Part shown: positions 1 through 7,726 of the stretch, in pieces
Layout of the letters: each line of letters begins with the position of its first letter
How positions within the stretch are numbered: the first letter of the stretch is position 1
Source of the DNA: Ignavibacteriota bacterium
GTDB lineage: Bacteria; Bacteroidota; Ignavibacteria; SZUA-365
Direction: 5' to 3'
Assembly (NCBI GenBank): GCA_016218045.1
Contig: JACRFB010000013.1
Coordinates: forward strand, 62,001-126,000
Length of the DNA: 64,000 nt
Notes under the pieces: generated by a model
Seen by the model: the letters and a program-made list of their open reading frames with translations, nothing else
What the model was told of the DNA's origin: nothing
Databases searched by the model: none
Translations under genes and position numbers: made by a program

Positions 1-88
1 TATAATTGTTCTGCTTCCGATGAGGGCGGGAATACCCAGCCTCCGCCGAATGGTGTGCTCGTCTACTTCCGTTGGAGAGACCGTCCGG
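1..88. other. Window-edge intergenic sequence
   Basis: Short stretch between the window edge and the end of the minus-strand lipoprotein gene. I see no convincing coding frame, RNA gene or strong terminator in it. Confidence 0.4.
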
Positions 89-673
89 TTAACGGATCTG
101 CACCGGGATGTTGCTGTTGATATCGGTATCGTACACCGTGTCGTTCTTATTGCCGCTGTCGTAATGTCGGAGCTGCACGTTGATGATACCCGTTGCGGAT
201 GGCCCGGCCGTTGTTTGCAGGAGGAACGTGAGGCCGACATCGAACCCCTTCGAGTCCTTGTCCTTGTCTGATATCAGAATCCGAGACGCGTCGAGGCCGC
301 CTCCCGGTGCAAATAAAAAGATGTGTCCGTCCTTTTCTTGCACGATCTCGCTGGTCACATTTTCGGCCAGCGATTTTGATTCATCATACAGGGTGATGCT
401 GCCGCGGTATTGTACACCGGCGTCGAGTTGTAGCAGCCCTTCCACGCGTGCTTTCCCTTTCACAACCGTGGTATCACGCACGGTTGCCGTTGTTTTTTGA
501 GTCGTGGGATTCCCCGCTGCGTCGAGCGCAACAAGTTCGACCGTGATCGTTGTGGGAGGCGCATGTTCGTTGTCGACAGGAGGTGCCGTCGGATCGTCGC
601 TGCATGAAGCGAAGACGAGAGAAGCGAGCGCAAGGGCCGCGATAGTCAGGTTGCGTATGTGAGAAGTGTACAT
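89..673 (-). CDS. Lipoprotein paired with TonB receptor (194 aa)
   Basis: A small outer-envelope lipoprotein. The N-terminus is a lipoprotein signal peptide with the lipobox FASC followed by SDD, so the mature protein would begin at Cys24. The rest is a beta-rich domain of about 170 residues with a stretch reading SITLYDESKSLAENVT and then EKDGHIFLFAPGGG. This resembles the lipoprotein family often annotated in Flavobacteriia as 'type 1 periplasmic binding fold superfamily', which commonly sits beside TonB receptors. It lies 53 bp downstream of the TonB receptor gene on the same strand, so the two are probably co-transcribed. A role in binding or delivering the receptor's substrate, perhaps a metal, is inferred from this context. 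There are no catalytic motifs. The start fits the signal peptide and has a purine-rich GGAAG upstream. Confidence 0.7.
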   Translation of the reverse strand: MYTSHIRNLTIAALALASLVFASCSDDPTAPPVDNEHAPPTTITVELVALDAAGNPTTQKTTATVRDTTVVKGKARVEGLLQLDAGVQYRGSITLYDESKSLAENVTSEIVQEKDGHIFLFAPGGGLDASRILISDKDKDSKGFDVGLTFLLQTTAGPSATGIINVQLRHYDSGNKNDTVYDTDINSNIPVQIR

Positions 674-726
674 GATATCTTCCGTGAATTTTTGATGGAT
701 GCGAAATACAAATGGTGCGGCGGCGA

Positions 727-3132
727 TTATTCCCCGGTCTCGCCGGCACTGAGGCCGAAGGGAATCTGGAGACGCAGCACGATATCCCTGCCCGGTTCGT
801 CGACGTAATACCGGAAGCGGCTGAGATAGTCGCGATACGGAGTGTTGAAGAGATTGCGGACGTGCAGGCTTGCGCTGAGCCGTGTGCCCGCGAATTCCAC
901 GTCCGCACCTGCGCCGAGTTCCACGATCACATACCCCGGGGGTGGTGTGAGAACCAGCGGTGTTTGGCCCGGTGAAGCGAGCAGCAACTGGTCGGCAGCG
1001 CGGTATTGTCGTGCGACGGCAAGCACCGTGGCTTCGAGATATGGTTCGTGCAACGGTCCAAGCGCGGGCAAGTGAAAGTGATTCGTCAGGCGTGCACGTG
1101 GGGCTGGCATCTGATGCAGTGGCGCGGATCCGGGTAGCACTGCCGCATAAATGTGCGAGACGCTCAATCCGATTCGATAGTATTCCGCCACGCGCTGTTC
1201 CAGGGACGCGTCCACCGCCTGGAGGAATATCCGGTTGTACTGCATGTATCGGAAGGTGGGGAAGAGGCCGCGCAGTGTGAGCGTGGGTTCGGCTTCGTGG
1301 ACCAGCGAAATAAAATCGGCGAAGAGAGACTGGCTCGCATTCAGCTCGAACATTGTGCTCTCACCGCCATGACGCAATGTGAAATCGATAGAGGTGCTCC
1401 GCTCTCCCGCGAGTCGCCCGTCACCTATCTCGAACTGCGCGGTGCCATGATGGACGCCATTGCTGTACAGCTCATTCACGCTGGGCGGACGCCACGCAGC
1501 AGCCGCATTTACCGCAATCGACCAATCCGGGGCGAAGGCCCACCGCGCCCCGAGAGCCGCGGAATAGCCGGCGTATTTGTGTGTGGTGTCGGGCACGTTT
1601 TTCGGAGCGTAGGCGAAAACCTGTGTCGTGAGATAATCAACCCTGGCACCTGCCTCGAAAAACCAATCATCGACGGTTGCACTTTCCAGAACATGAACGC
1701 CTGCACCGTAACTCCTGAAATTCGGGATGAGGAAGGAAAGACTGTTGCCGATGTTTGTCTGCCGCAGCCCGTTGATTCCCATCGATCCCGAAAAAATGCT
1801 GCCGGGTTCGCGACGAAAGCGCAGGTCCACCGTCTGCGTCTCGAGAGTCAGATCGAAGGCCGGACGTGGATCGGCGGCGCTTGTATCGAACCAGCGACGA
1901 TGCACATCGAATTCCTGCCGGTGATTTGTTTGAAATCCCGCCTGAAAGTCGATCACCCCGAATCCGCTCTTATGATACGATCCTGTGAGTGATGCAACAT
2001 CGTGCCGGATATGTTGTTTTGGTGCGGCGATATCGTAGGTGAAGTTGTAGTCCGTCAATGGATGACCCGCGGTGATTGCGCGGAGCAGATCATCGTAGTT
2101 TCCGATGTGTGAGCCGCGATAGATCCCGAGTGTCGTTTCAAAGAGGCGGTACGCTGCCTCGAATCCGAGCGGACCCCGGTCATAGCGCACGGCGCCGGAT
2201 GCCGTGCTTTCTTCGAAGCCGGAGTTGCCGATCACATACCCGGGCGCGTGTGCCGACCCGGCCTTGCGTGCTCCGCCCTGTGCGCGCCATGCGAGTCCGG
2301 GTACGGCCTCATGGCGGCCTTCCACCATGAGGGACACCGCACCCTGCATATTATTCGAAAATGCATTCAGGGCCAGTTTTCCACCGATACCGTCGGCGTT
2401 TGGGAATGGGCGCGGATCGAGACGCACAACGCCGCCGATGGCACCGGCCCCGTATTCAACCCCTGCCGCTCCTTTCACGACTTCGATGCGGTCTGCATCA
2501 AAGGGATCGATTTCCGGCGCATGTTCACCGCCCCACTGTTGACCCTCCTGGGCAATGCCGTCGTTGACGATTTTGATCCGCTGACTGTGCAAACCGCGGA
2601 TCACCGGTTTTGAAATCGACGGTCCGGTTTGAAGAACGGTGACGCCGGGGATGTCCTCGAGTGTTTCGCCGAGTGTCTGTCCCCTGTGGCGGTCCAGCTC
2701 AGCAGGAGTCATGATCTCACGTGCCTGGGTGCCGGAGGATTCGCGGAAACGTGATATGCTTGCAGTCACATCCACTTCGGCCAACAGCACGGGGGCTGGC
2801 GCGAGTGCGAGCGTCAGTCGCATGCTTTCACGTACGAATACAACCTGGGTTTTTTCCAAATAGCCGATGTAGCGAACCTGTAGTGTGTATCTGCCTGGGG
2901 GAACATCGTCGAAGGCGAACCCGCCGTCAACGCGCGAGAATTGTCCTGTACCGCGCTCCTTCAGAAAAATGGAGGCGCCGACAAGCGGTTCGCCCGTGCT
3001 GCTGTCTATTACCGTCCCCGAAAGCACAATGCGTGATGCACCTGCCGGCCGTGACTGATTCCGGCGCGGATAGGCGGCTCCTGCTGTGCACAGCAGCAGG
3101 ATCATCGCGAGCGACACGAATACATTTTTCAT
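727..3132 (-). CDS. TonB-dependent outer-membrane receptor, ZnuD-like (801 aa)
   Basis: TonB-dependent receptor that imports a scarce nutrient across the outer membrane using energy passed on by TonB. The open frame extends to 3432, but the start at 3132 gives a proper signal peptide (MKNVFVSLAMILLLCTAGAA) preceded by GAGGAAG, so I use it. After the signal peptide comes a carboxypeptidase-D regulatory-like domain (about residues 33-115, with SGTVIDSSTGEPLVGASIFL). It is followed by the plug domain (GETLEDIPGVTVLQTG, PVIRGLHSQRIKIVNDG, RIEVVKGAAGVEYG, GAIGGVV) and a long beta-barrel that ends in a strand finishing near the C-terminus. The plug sequence and the EIDPFDADRIEV segment are like zinc/copper receptors of the ZnuD group. 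It is flanked by a small His/Cys secreted protein upstream and a lipoprotein downstream. The exact substrate is not determinable. Confidence 0.85.
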   Translation of the reverse strand: MKNVFVSLAMILLLCTAGAAYPRRNQSRPAGASRIVLSGTVIDSSTGEPLVGASIFLKERGTGQFSRVDGGFAFDDVPPGRYTLQVRYIGYLEKTQVVFVRESMRLTLALAPAPVLLAEVDVTASISRFRESSGTQAREIMTPAELDRHRGQTLGETLEDIPGVTVLQTGPSISKPVIRGLHSQRIKIVNDGIAQEGQQWGGEHAPEIDPFDADRIEVVKGAAGVEYGAGAIGGVVRLDPRPFPNADGIGGKLALNAFSNNMQGAVSLMVEGRHEAVPGLAWRAQGGARKAGSAHAPGYVIGNSGFEESTASGAVRYDRGPLGFEAAYRLFETTLGIYRGSHIGNYDDLLRAITAGHPLTDYNFTYDIAAPKQHIRHDVASLTGSYHKSGFGVIDFQAGFQTNHRQEFDVHRRWFDTSAADPRPAFDLTLETQTVDLRFRREPGSIFSGSMGINGLRQTNIGNSLSFLIPNFRSYGAGVHVLESATVDDWFFEAGARVDYLTTQVFAYAPKNVPDTTHKYAGYSAALGARWAFAPDWSIAVNAAAAWRPPSVNELYSNGVHHGTAQFEIGDGRLAGERSTSIDFTLRHGGESTMFELNASQSLFADFISLVHEAEPTLTLRGLFPTFRYMQYNRIFLQAVDASLEQRVAEYYRIGLSVSHIYAAVLPGSAPLHQMPAPRARLTNHFHLPALGPLHEPYLEATVLAVARQYRAADQLLLASPGQTPLVLTPPPGYVIVELGAGADVEFAGTRLSASLHVRNLFNTPYRDYLSRFRYYVDEPGRDIVLRLQIPFGLSAGETGE

Positions 3133-3326
3133 ACTTCCTCGGCGGTAATGTAGGAATACACCCGGCACGTCCGGGATCCGGCTACATCGCTTCTTGAGCG
3201 GTCGTGCGGATACGTAATCAGCGGAGGAAAAACTCCGAGTCACACGATCACATGCGGAAGAGCGTCGAGTGGCGTCTTCCGTATTCTCGAGCGGCACACA
3301 CGGGAGGCGTCCCTGCCTCCATCCGC

Positions 3327-3656
3327 TTATGCCGAGGGGGGGCCGCGGAGGAAAATCGAGTGGGCATCCGCGTGCAGTATCCGGTCCCGCACGGGTGTGC
3401 TGCTGCTGCCCACGGAGACAAACATCCGGCACGTGTGCGCGGACTCTATCCCGTCGGCCTGAGCATCACTGCGCAGAACACAGACCGAACACACCGACGA
3501 CGCATGCGCCGCCTCCTGTCCCGAAGAGGGAAGAGCGCGGTATTCCGTCCTGTGCAACGCAGCCAGATGGAAATGCGGAATCGTCACTACAACCAGCAGA
3601 AGCTGAGTGACGAGCAGCAGCGTGGACAGGGCGTTATGGTGTTGGTGCAATTTCAC
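3327..3656 (-). CDS. Small secreted His/Cys protein, DUF2946-like (109 aa)
   Basis: Short exported protein at the head of the TonB-receptor cluster. It starts with GTG and has a hydrophobic segment (residues about 10-26, TLLLVTQLLLVVVTIP) followed by His28-Phe-His30 and later a Cys56-x-x-Cys59 pair (CSVCVL). This layout, a signal/membrane segment then HxH then CxxC in about 100 residues, is typical of small hypothetical proteins, some classed as DUF2946, found next to metal-related TonB receptors. The pattern suggests metal binding, but no function is established. The gap to the receptor is 194 bp, and no good Shine-Dalgarno sequence precedes the GTG. It is short and could be missed or spurious, but the context and motif argue that it is real. 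Confidence 0.55.
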   Translation of the reverse strand: MKLHQHHNALSTLLLVTQLLLVVVTIPHFHLAALHRTEYRALPSSGQEAAHASSVCSVCVLRSDAQADGIESAHTCRMFVSVGSSSTPVRDRILHADAHSIFLRGPPSA

Positions 3657-3691
3657 GGTGGATGTAACTCACAGTATAAAACACAGTATCT

Positions 3692-3707
3692 TGCAAGAAA
3701 AGTTGCA
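3692..3707. promoter_or_regulatory. Candidate operator palindrome upstream of metal-receptor cluster
   Basis: Perfect inverted repeat TGCAA-N6-TTGCA in the divergent region between the small His/Cys gene and the FtsX-type permease gene. Its size and symmetry fit a Fur-family (Fur/Zur/Mur) operator, which would suit a metal-uptake cluster. The identity of the regulator is inferred only from position. Confidence 0.4.
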
Positions 3708-3767
3708 TGCGGGATTTTTCCCCGGAATTTTCTCCACTGTTTCATCCCCCGATTTTGGACAGAACAC

Positions 3768-5003
3768 ATGAAGACGATCGACTTCCGTGAAACTGTCGGT
3801 CTCGCGCTCGCCGCGCTGAAGGCCAACAAACTCCGCGCATTCCTGACCCTGCTCGGTGTTGTCATCGGCGTGTTTTCCTTCATCGGGGTGATGACCGCGA
3901 TCAGCGTCCTGCAGGATACGATTGTGTCGAGCTTCGACATTCTCGGCTCGAATACATTGAATGTGCAGAAATATCCCGCGATGCAGCATGGTCCCGAAAC
4001 ACGTATGAAATACCGGAACCGCAAGGACATCACGGTGGAACAGGGCATGTACATACGCGACGCGTCGCGCCTCGCCGAACACGTGTGCGTCCAATCGTCC
4101 TACTGGCCGGTGCAGATAACATATAAGAACCGCAAAACCGAGCCGAACATCGGTCTCGACGGCACCACGCCCGAGATTATTTACACGGAGAATCGTGTCA
4201 TCGCCGACGGGCGCATGTTCACCGAACAGGAACTGCAGTACGGAAAGAACGTTATTGTACTCGGCCCGAAAATCACCGAGCGCCTCTTCCCCCGCGAAGA
4301 TCCGCTCGGGAAAACGGTGCGTGTCGACAACATCAGTTTTATGGTTGTTGGTGTGACCGAATCGAAAGGCGGCCTCTTCGGCAGTCAGATGGACAATTTT
4401 GCGGCTGTGCCGCTGACCACCTTCCTGGATCATTTCGGGAAAACCCGATGGGTGGGCATACAGGCCAAAGCCGCCAGTCCCGACACCTACGACGCGATGA
4501 CCGACGAGGTTATCGGCCTGCTCCGCGCTATCCGGAAAGTGCCTGCCGGCGATGAGAATGATTTCGAGATTGTGTCCAACGAGACGCTCATCTCGGAGGT
4601 GAACAACATGACGCTGCAGATTCGCATCGGTTCAGGCGCGGTGTCGGCCATTGCCCTGCTCGCCGCGGGTATCGGCATCATGAATATCATGCTCGTTTCC
4701 GTCACCGAGCGCACGCGGGAAATCGGCGTGCGAAAAGCCGTCGGTGCGACACGCAACAGCATTCTGCGGCAGTTCCTCATCGAGGCGATCGTGATTTGCC
4801 AGCTCGGCGGCTTTATCGGCATCATCGTCGGTCTGGGCGGTGGGAATCTGGTTGCCTTTCTGCTGGAAATCCCTCCGGTCCTTCCGATCGGGTGGGCCCT
4901 GCTCGGCCTCTTCGTCACGACACTCATTGGTGTTATTTTTGGCGTGTATCCCGCCTGGAAGGCCGCGAACCTCGATCCTATCGAAGCACTGCGCTACGAA
5001 TAG
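3768..5003 (+). CDS. ABC transporter permease, MacB/FtsX family (411 aa)
   Basis: Inner-membrane permease of the MacB/FtsX type, which uses energy from a cytoplasmic ATPase for work in the periplasm rather than moving substrate through the membrane. I chose the ATG at 3768 because MKTIDFRETVGLALAALKAN then enters the first membrane helix (FLTLLGVVIGVFSFIGVMTA, about residues 24-45). A periplasmic MacB_PCD-like domain follows (about 50-270). Three C-terminal helices carry the family signature TERTREIGVRKAVGA and end at VYPAWKAANLDPIEALRYE. No ATPase or membrane-fusion gene adjoins it, so the partner must lie elsewhere. The open frame upstream of 3768 overlaps the opposite-strand cluster and shows no homology-like features. 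Confidence 0.88.
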   Translation: MKTIDFRETVGLALAALKANKLRAFLTLLGVVIGVFSFIGVMTAISVLQDTIVSSFDILGSNTLNVQKYPAMQHGPETRMKYRNRKDITVEQGMYIRDASRLAEHVCVQSSYWPVQITYKNRKTEPNIGLDGTTPEIIYTENRVIADGRMFTEQELQYGKNVIVLGPKITERLFPREDPLGKTVRVDNISFMVVGVTESKGGLFGSQMDNFAAVPLTTFLDHFGKTRWVGIQAKAASPDTYDAMTDEVIGLLRAIRKVPAGDENDFEIVSNETLISEVNNMTLQIRIGSGAVSAIALLAAGIGIMNIMLVSVTERTREIGVRKAVGATRNSILRQFLIEAIVICQLGGFIGIIVGLGGGNLVAFLLEIPPVLPIGWALLGLFVTTLIGVIFGVYPAWKAANLDPIEALRYE

Positions 5004-5061
5004 ATAGAACGCAGAACACGGAATACAGCAGCATTCACGCACGCAATCCGTCTCACGTCAC

Positions 5062-5117
5062 CTTCTGCTTTCTACTTTCTACTTTCCACCTTCTACTTTC
5101 CACTTTCCACTTTCCCC
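5062..5117. repeat. Heptamer tandem tract (8 units)
   Basis: Eight consecutive 7-bp units of the form YTTCYRC (CTTCTGC, TTTCTAC, TTTCTAC, TTTCCAC, CTTCTAC, TTTCCAC, TTTCCAC, TTTCCCC) between the permease and peptidase T genes. A second 7-bp-period block (GAACGCA, GAACACG, GAATACA) lies just upstream at 5007-5027. It is one of five such arrays in the window and resembles the short tandemly repeated repetitive (STRR) sequences known from cyanobacteria. Confidence 0.8.
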
Positions 5118-5157
5118 CGACCCCACGCATCCAACCCACAACAGGCTCAGACCCAGC

Positions 5158-6411
5158 ATGATACCCACCGACTTAACCTTCACCTGTGTTGATCGCTTTC
5201 TGAAATACGTGAAATACGATACGCAGTCGTCTGAAACGTCAGAAACGTTTCCCAGTACGTTGAAGCAGCTCATTCTTGGCGAAGAACTTGTGAAGGAACT
5301 GCGCGAGATGGGGCTCGAAGATGCGGACATGGACGAGCACGGCTACGTGATGGCCACCATTCCCGCAACCACCGACAAGCCCGACATCCCGATCATCGGA
5401 TTTATCGCGCACATGGACACGTCGCCCGAGGTGAGCGGCGAAAACGTGAAGCCCGTGCTGCACGAGAATTACGACGGCAACGACATCGTGCTTCCCGCGG
5501 ATCCTTCCATTGTGATCACGGTGGAGGACAATCCCGAACTCGCGCACAAGAAGGGCGAAACCATCATCACCGCCGACGGAACGACGCTGCTCGGCGCCGA
5601 CAACAAGTCGGGCATCGCCGAAATTTTCGACGCGGCGCACTACTTCATCACACATCCCGAAATCGAACACGGTACCATACGCATCTGCATCACCCCCGAC
5701 GAAGAAGTGGGGCAGGGCACGAAGTACTTCGACGTGGCGCGCTTCGGCGCGGCCTACGCGTACACGATCGACGGCGAACAGCTCGGCTCCATCGAGAACG
5801 AAACGTTCTGCGCCGACAGCATGACCGTGATATTCAAAGGTGTGAACATCCATCCCGGATTCGCCAAGGGCAAGATGGTGAACAGCATCAAGCTCGCGGC
5901 CGAATTCATCGATGCACTGCCCAAGGGCCGCCTCTCACCCGAAACAACCGCCGACAAGGAAGGATACGTGCATCCGTACGTGCTCAACGGCGGCATCGAG
6001 GAGACGAGCATCAAGTTCCTTCTCCGCTCCTTTGAAACGGCCGAACTTCGTGAACAGGAAGCGATGCTCCGCACGCTCGCCGAGGAAGTGTGCGCCCGTC
6101 ACCCGAAATCGTCGGTCGAATTCAAGGTCGACGAATCGTACCGGAATATGCGGTTTGTGCTCGACGAACACCCGACCGTCCTCGAAAATGCGCGTATCGC
6201 CATGGAGCGTGTTAACATCACGCCGCATTTCGGCAGCATCCGCGGCGGCACCGACGGCGCGCGGCTTTCGTATATGGGACTTCCCTGTCCGAATATCTTT
6301 GCCGGTGAACACAGCTTCCACAGCAAACGCGAGTGGATCAGCGTGCAGGACATGCACAAGGCCGTGCTTACCATCATCAACATCGCCCTCGTCTGGGCGG
6401 AAAAGGCCTAA
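5158..6411 (+). CDS. pepT: Peptidase T (tripeptide aminopeptidase)
   Basis: Zinc-dependent M20 family exopeptidase that removes the N-terminal residue from tripeptides in the cytoplasm. Its 417 residues match the usual PepT length. Visible motifs are HMDTSPEVSG (zinc ligand His85 and neighbouring Asp87), LLGADNKSG (bridging Asp148), CITPDEEVGQG (catalytic and ligand Glu182/183), TIDGEQLGSIENETF (Asp205), RGGTDGARLSYMGLP and GEHSFHSKREW (last His ligand). All expected catalytic residues are present. The gene stands between heptamer tracts and is probably transcribed alone or with the following AhpD-like gene. No signal peptide is present. Confidence 0.95.
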   Translation: MIPTDLTFTCVDRFLKYVKYDTQSSETSETFPSTLKQLILGEELVKELREMGLEDADMDEHGYVMATIPATTDKPDIPIIGFIAHMDTSPEVSGENVKPVLHENYDGNDIVLPADPSIVITVEDNPELAHKKGETIITADGTTLLGADNKSGIAEIFDAAHYFITHPEIEHGTIRICITPDEEVGQGTKYFDVARFGAAYAYTIDGEQLGSIENETFCADSMTVIFKGVNIHPGFAKGKMVNSIKLAAEFIDALPKGRLSPETTADKEGYVHPYVLNGGIEETSIKFLLRSFETAELREQEAMLRTLAEEVCARHPKSSVEFKVDESYRNMRFVLDEHPTVLENARIAMERVNITPHFGSIRGGTDGARLSYMGLPCPNIFAGEHSFHSKREWISVQDMHKAVLTIINIALVWAEKA

Positions 6412-6418
6412 GGTAAAA

Positions 6419-6516
6419 AGGGGGAAGGGGGAAAAGAGATGTAACATCGATTCGTTCCCAGTTTCCCATTTCTCTCTCCCCGTTCCCCGTTCCCCGTACC
6501 CCGTACCCCATTCACG
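6419..6516. repeat. Two heptamer tracts of opposite strand bias
   Basis: A purine run of three 7-mers (AGGGGGA, AGGGGGA, AAAGAGA; 6419-6439) is followed by a pyrimidine run of nine 7-mers (GTTCCCA, GTTTCCC, ATTTCTC, TCTCCCC, two GTTCCCC, two GTACCCC, ATTCACG; 6454-6516). The two runs are partly complementary and could fold as a hairpin in the pepT 3' region. The tract ends two bases before the next start codon. Confidence 0.75.
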
Positions 6517-6518
6517 AC

Positions 6519-6893
6519 ATGCCCCATTCCATCTCCCATACCCGCCTCTACCGCACCGAGATGAACGAAAAGATTCTCGGAGAAGGCATGAAGGAATTCA
6601 ACCGCTTCTTTGCGCTCGACACGGCCGCGTACCGCGAAGGGGCGCTCCCCGTGAAAATGAAGGAGTTGATGGGGCTTGTCGGTTCGATGGTGCTGCGCTG
6701 CAACGACTGCATCTTCTATCACCTCGACCGCTGTGTGACGGAAGGTGCCTCGCGGCAGGAAATCATGGAGGCGATGAATATTTCACTCGTCATCGGTGGT
6801 TCGATCGTGATCCCGCATCTGCGGTACGCCTTCGAGATGCTCGAGCAGCTCGAAGCGGAACCGGAGACAGAAAAGCCCTCAAAATCGACTTGA
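6519..6893 (+). CDS. Carboxymuconolactone decarboxylase / AhpD-like protein (124 aa)
   Basis: Small all-alpha protein of the CMD/AhpD superfamily. The redox motif C61-N-D-C64-I-F-Y-H68 (CxxCxxxH) is intact, the hallmark of AhpD-type peroxidase/disulfide-reductase members. It is followed by GASRQEIMEAMNISLVIGGS, a typical helix pair of the family. The likely role is thiol-based peroxide defence or a related redox reaction in the cytoplasm, but the partner and substrate are unknown. The start at 6519 lies directly after the heptamer tract; Met15 (6561, MNEKIL) is an alternative start. The stop codon falls within a strong -35-like TTGACT. Confidence 0.85.
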   Translation: MPHSISHTRLYRTEMNEKILGEGMKEFNRFFALDTAAYREGALPVKMKELMGLVGSMVLRCNDCIFYHLDRCVTEGASRQEIMEAMNISLVIGGSIVIPHLRYAFEMLEQLEAEPETEKPSKST

Positions 6894-6919
6894 CTTTTAC
6901 GGAGAATCGTGTAATTTAG
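6890..6919 (+). promoter_or_regulatory. Candidate promoter for small RNA or leader
   Basis: TTGACT (6890-6895) and TAATTTAG (6912-6919) are separated by 16 bp. The second element fits both a sigma70 -10 (TAATTT) and the Bacteroidota -7 form TAnnTTTG (7 of 8). It overlaps the end of the AhpD-like gene. Confidence 0.45.
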
Positions 6920-6923
6920 CCCG

Positions 6924-7009
6924 TGCCACTAGCCCCGATCTCGGCCCTCCCTACCGGGATCGGAACAAACGCTTGGCAACCGCTCCTTCCCCAGGAGCGG
7001 TTTTTTTTT
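6924..7009 (+). ncRNA. Candidate small RNA (about 86 nt) ending in a terminator
   Basis: This interval lies between a promoter-like element and an intrinsic terminator and contains no plausible reading frame. It can form a first hairpin pairing CCGATC (6935-6940) with GATCGG (6958-6963), then the terminator hairpin. It does not match 4.5S SRP RNA, tmRNA or RNase P RNA signatures that I know. It could instead be an attenuated leader for the sigma factor gene at 7100. Confidence 0.35.
6978..7009 (+). terminator. Intrinsic terminator
   Basis: A 10-bp perfect stem AACCGCTCCT / AGGAGCGGTT with a TCCCC loop runs into nine T residues. It lies downstream of the AhpD-like gene and upstream of the sigma factor gene. 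Confidence 0.9.
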
Positions 7010-7099
7010 GTACGGGAATCACGCAAATAGCAGAGAAACAAATACCTCCGCGCGGTGTCATTGATGGTGGCGGATCCTGTGGTCCGCGCCGCACATGCC

Positions 7100-7702
7100 A
7101 TGAAAACTCCTTCGAAGAAAATACCCGCCGCCGCCGATCCGATTCCGGATTGCCGCCGTATGGGCGACGAGGAGCTGTTCGGACGTCTGTCGGCCGAAAA
7201 AAGTGAAGCCGACCGTGCCTTCGCCGAATTGTACGCCCGGCATTCGGCGCGCGTCTGGGCGTATTGCCGCTGTGTGTTCGGGGATGCGGTACGCGCCGAG
7301 GATGTGTTTCAGGACACCTTTGCACGTTTTTTCGAGCGTGGACAACAGAAGACGCATGTGCGCAACGTGCCCGCATATCTGCTGATTACCGCGCGCAACC
7401 TCTGCCTGAACGCCAAGCGCGACACCAAACCCAGCATTTCCATCGAGGATCTGCAACTGACGGTTCACGACCGGCCTTTCGAGAACCGGGAACTGCTCGA
7501 ACTCGTCAATACCGCCATGGCCTTGCTGCCCGCCGAGCAACGCGAGGCGTTTTTCTTGCGGGAGTACGAGGATTTGTCCTACGACGACATCGGCGGCATT
7601 CTCTCCTGTACGGCGCTGTCTGCGCGTATCCGCGTGTCGCGGGCGCGAAAGAAACTGCGCGAAATTCTCCACCCGTATGTCGTCGAATTGACGCAACCAT
7701 AA
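7100..7702 (+). CDS. ECF-type RNA polymerase sigma factor (200 aa)
   Basis: Extracytoplasmic-function sigma factor that directs RNA polymerase to a small regulon. Region 2 reads AFAELYARHSARVWAYCRCV followed by AEDVFQDTFARFF, which is the -10-recognition core. Region 4 reads LLPAEQREAFFLREYEDLSY, DDIGGIL and ARIRVSRARKKLREIL, the -35-binding helix-turn-helix. I chose ATG 7100 (MKTPSKK); ATGs at 7055 and 7064 are in frame but add only an atypical tail. It is followed after 24 bp by a probable membrane-spanning anti-sigma gene, the usual ECF arrangement, so its activity is probably controlled by sequestration. The conserved region-2 and region-4 motifs are all recognisable. Confidence 0.9.
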   Translation: MKTPSKKIPAAADPIPDCRRMGDEELFGRLSAEKSEADRAFAELYARHSARVWAYCRCVFGDAVRAEDVFQDTFARFFERGQQKTHVRNVPAYLLITARNLCLNAKRDTKPSISIEDLQLTVHDRPFENRELLELVNTAMALLPAEQREAFFLREYEDLSYDDIGGILSCTALSARIRVSRARKKLREILHPYVVELTQP

Positions 7703-7726
7703 AGCCCCCGAGCGCGAGGCATCGTC

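Noticed and set aside
3133-3432. Longer start for the TonB receptor
   Set aside because: It would place 100 Arg/Pro-rich residues before a normal signal peptide that has its own ribosome site.
3204-3767. N-terminal extension of the permease gene
   Set aside because: The frame is open but covers the opposite-strand His/Cys gene and lacks membrane or family features; the MacB-type N-terminus begins at 3768.
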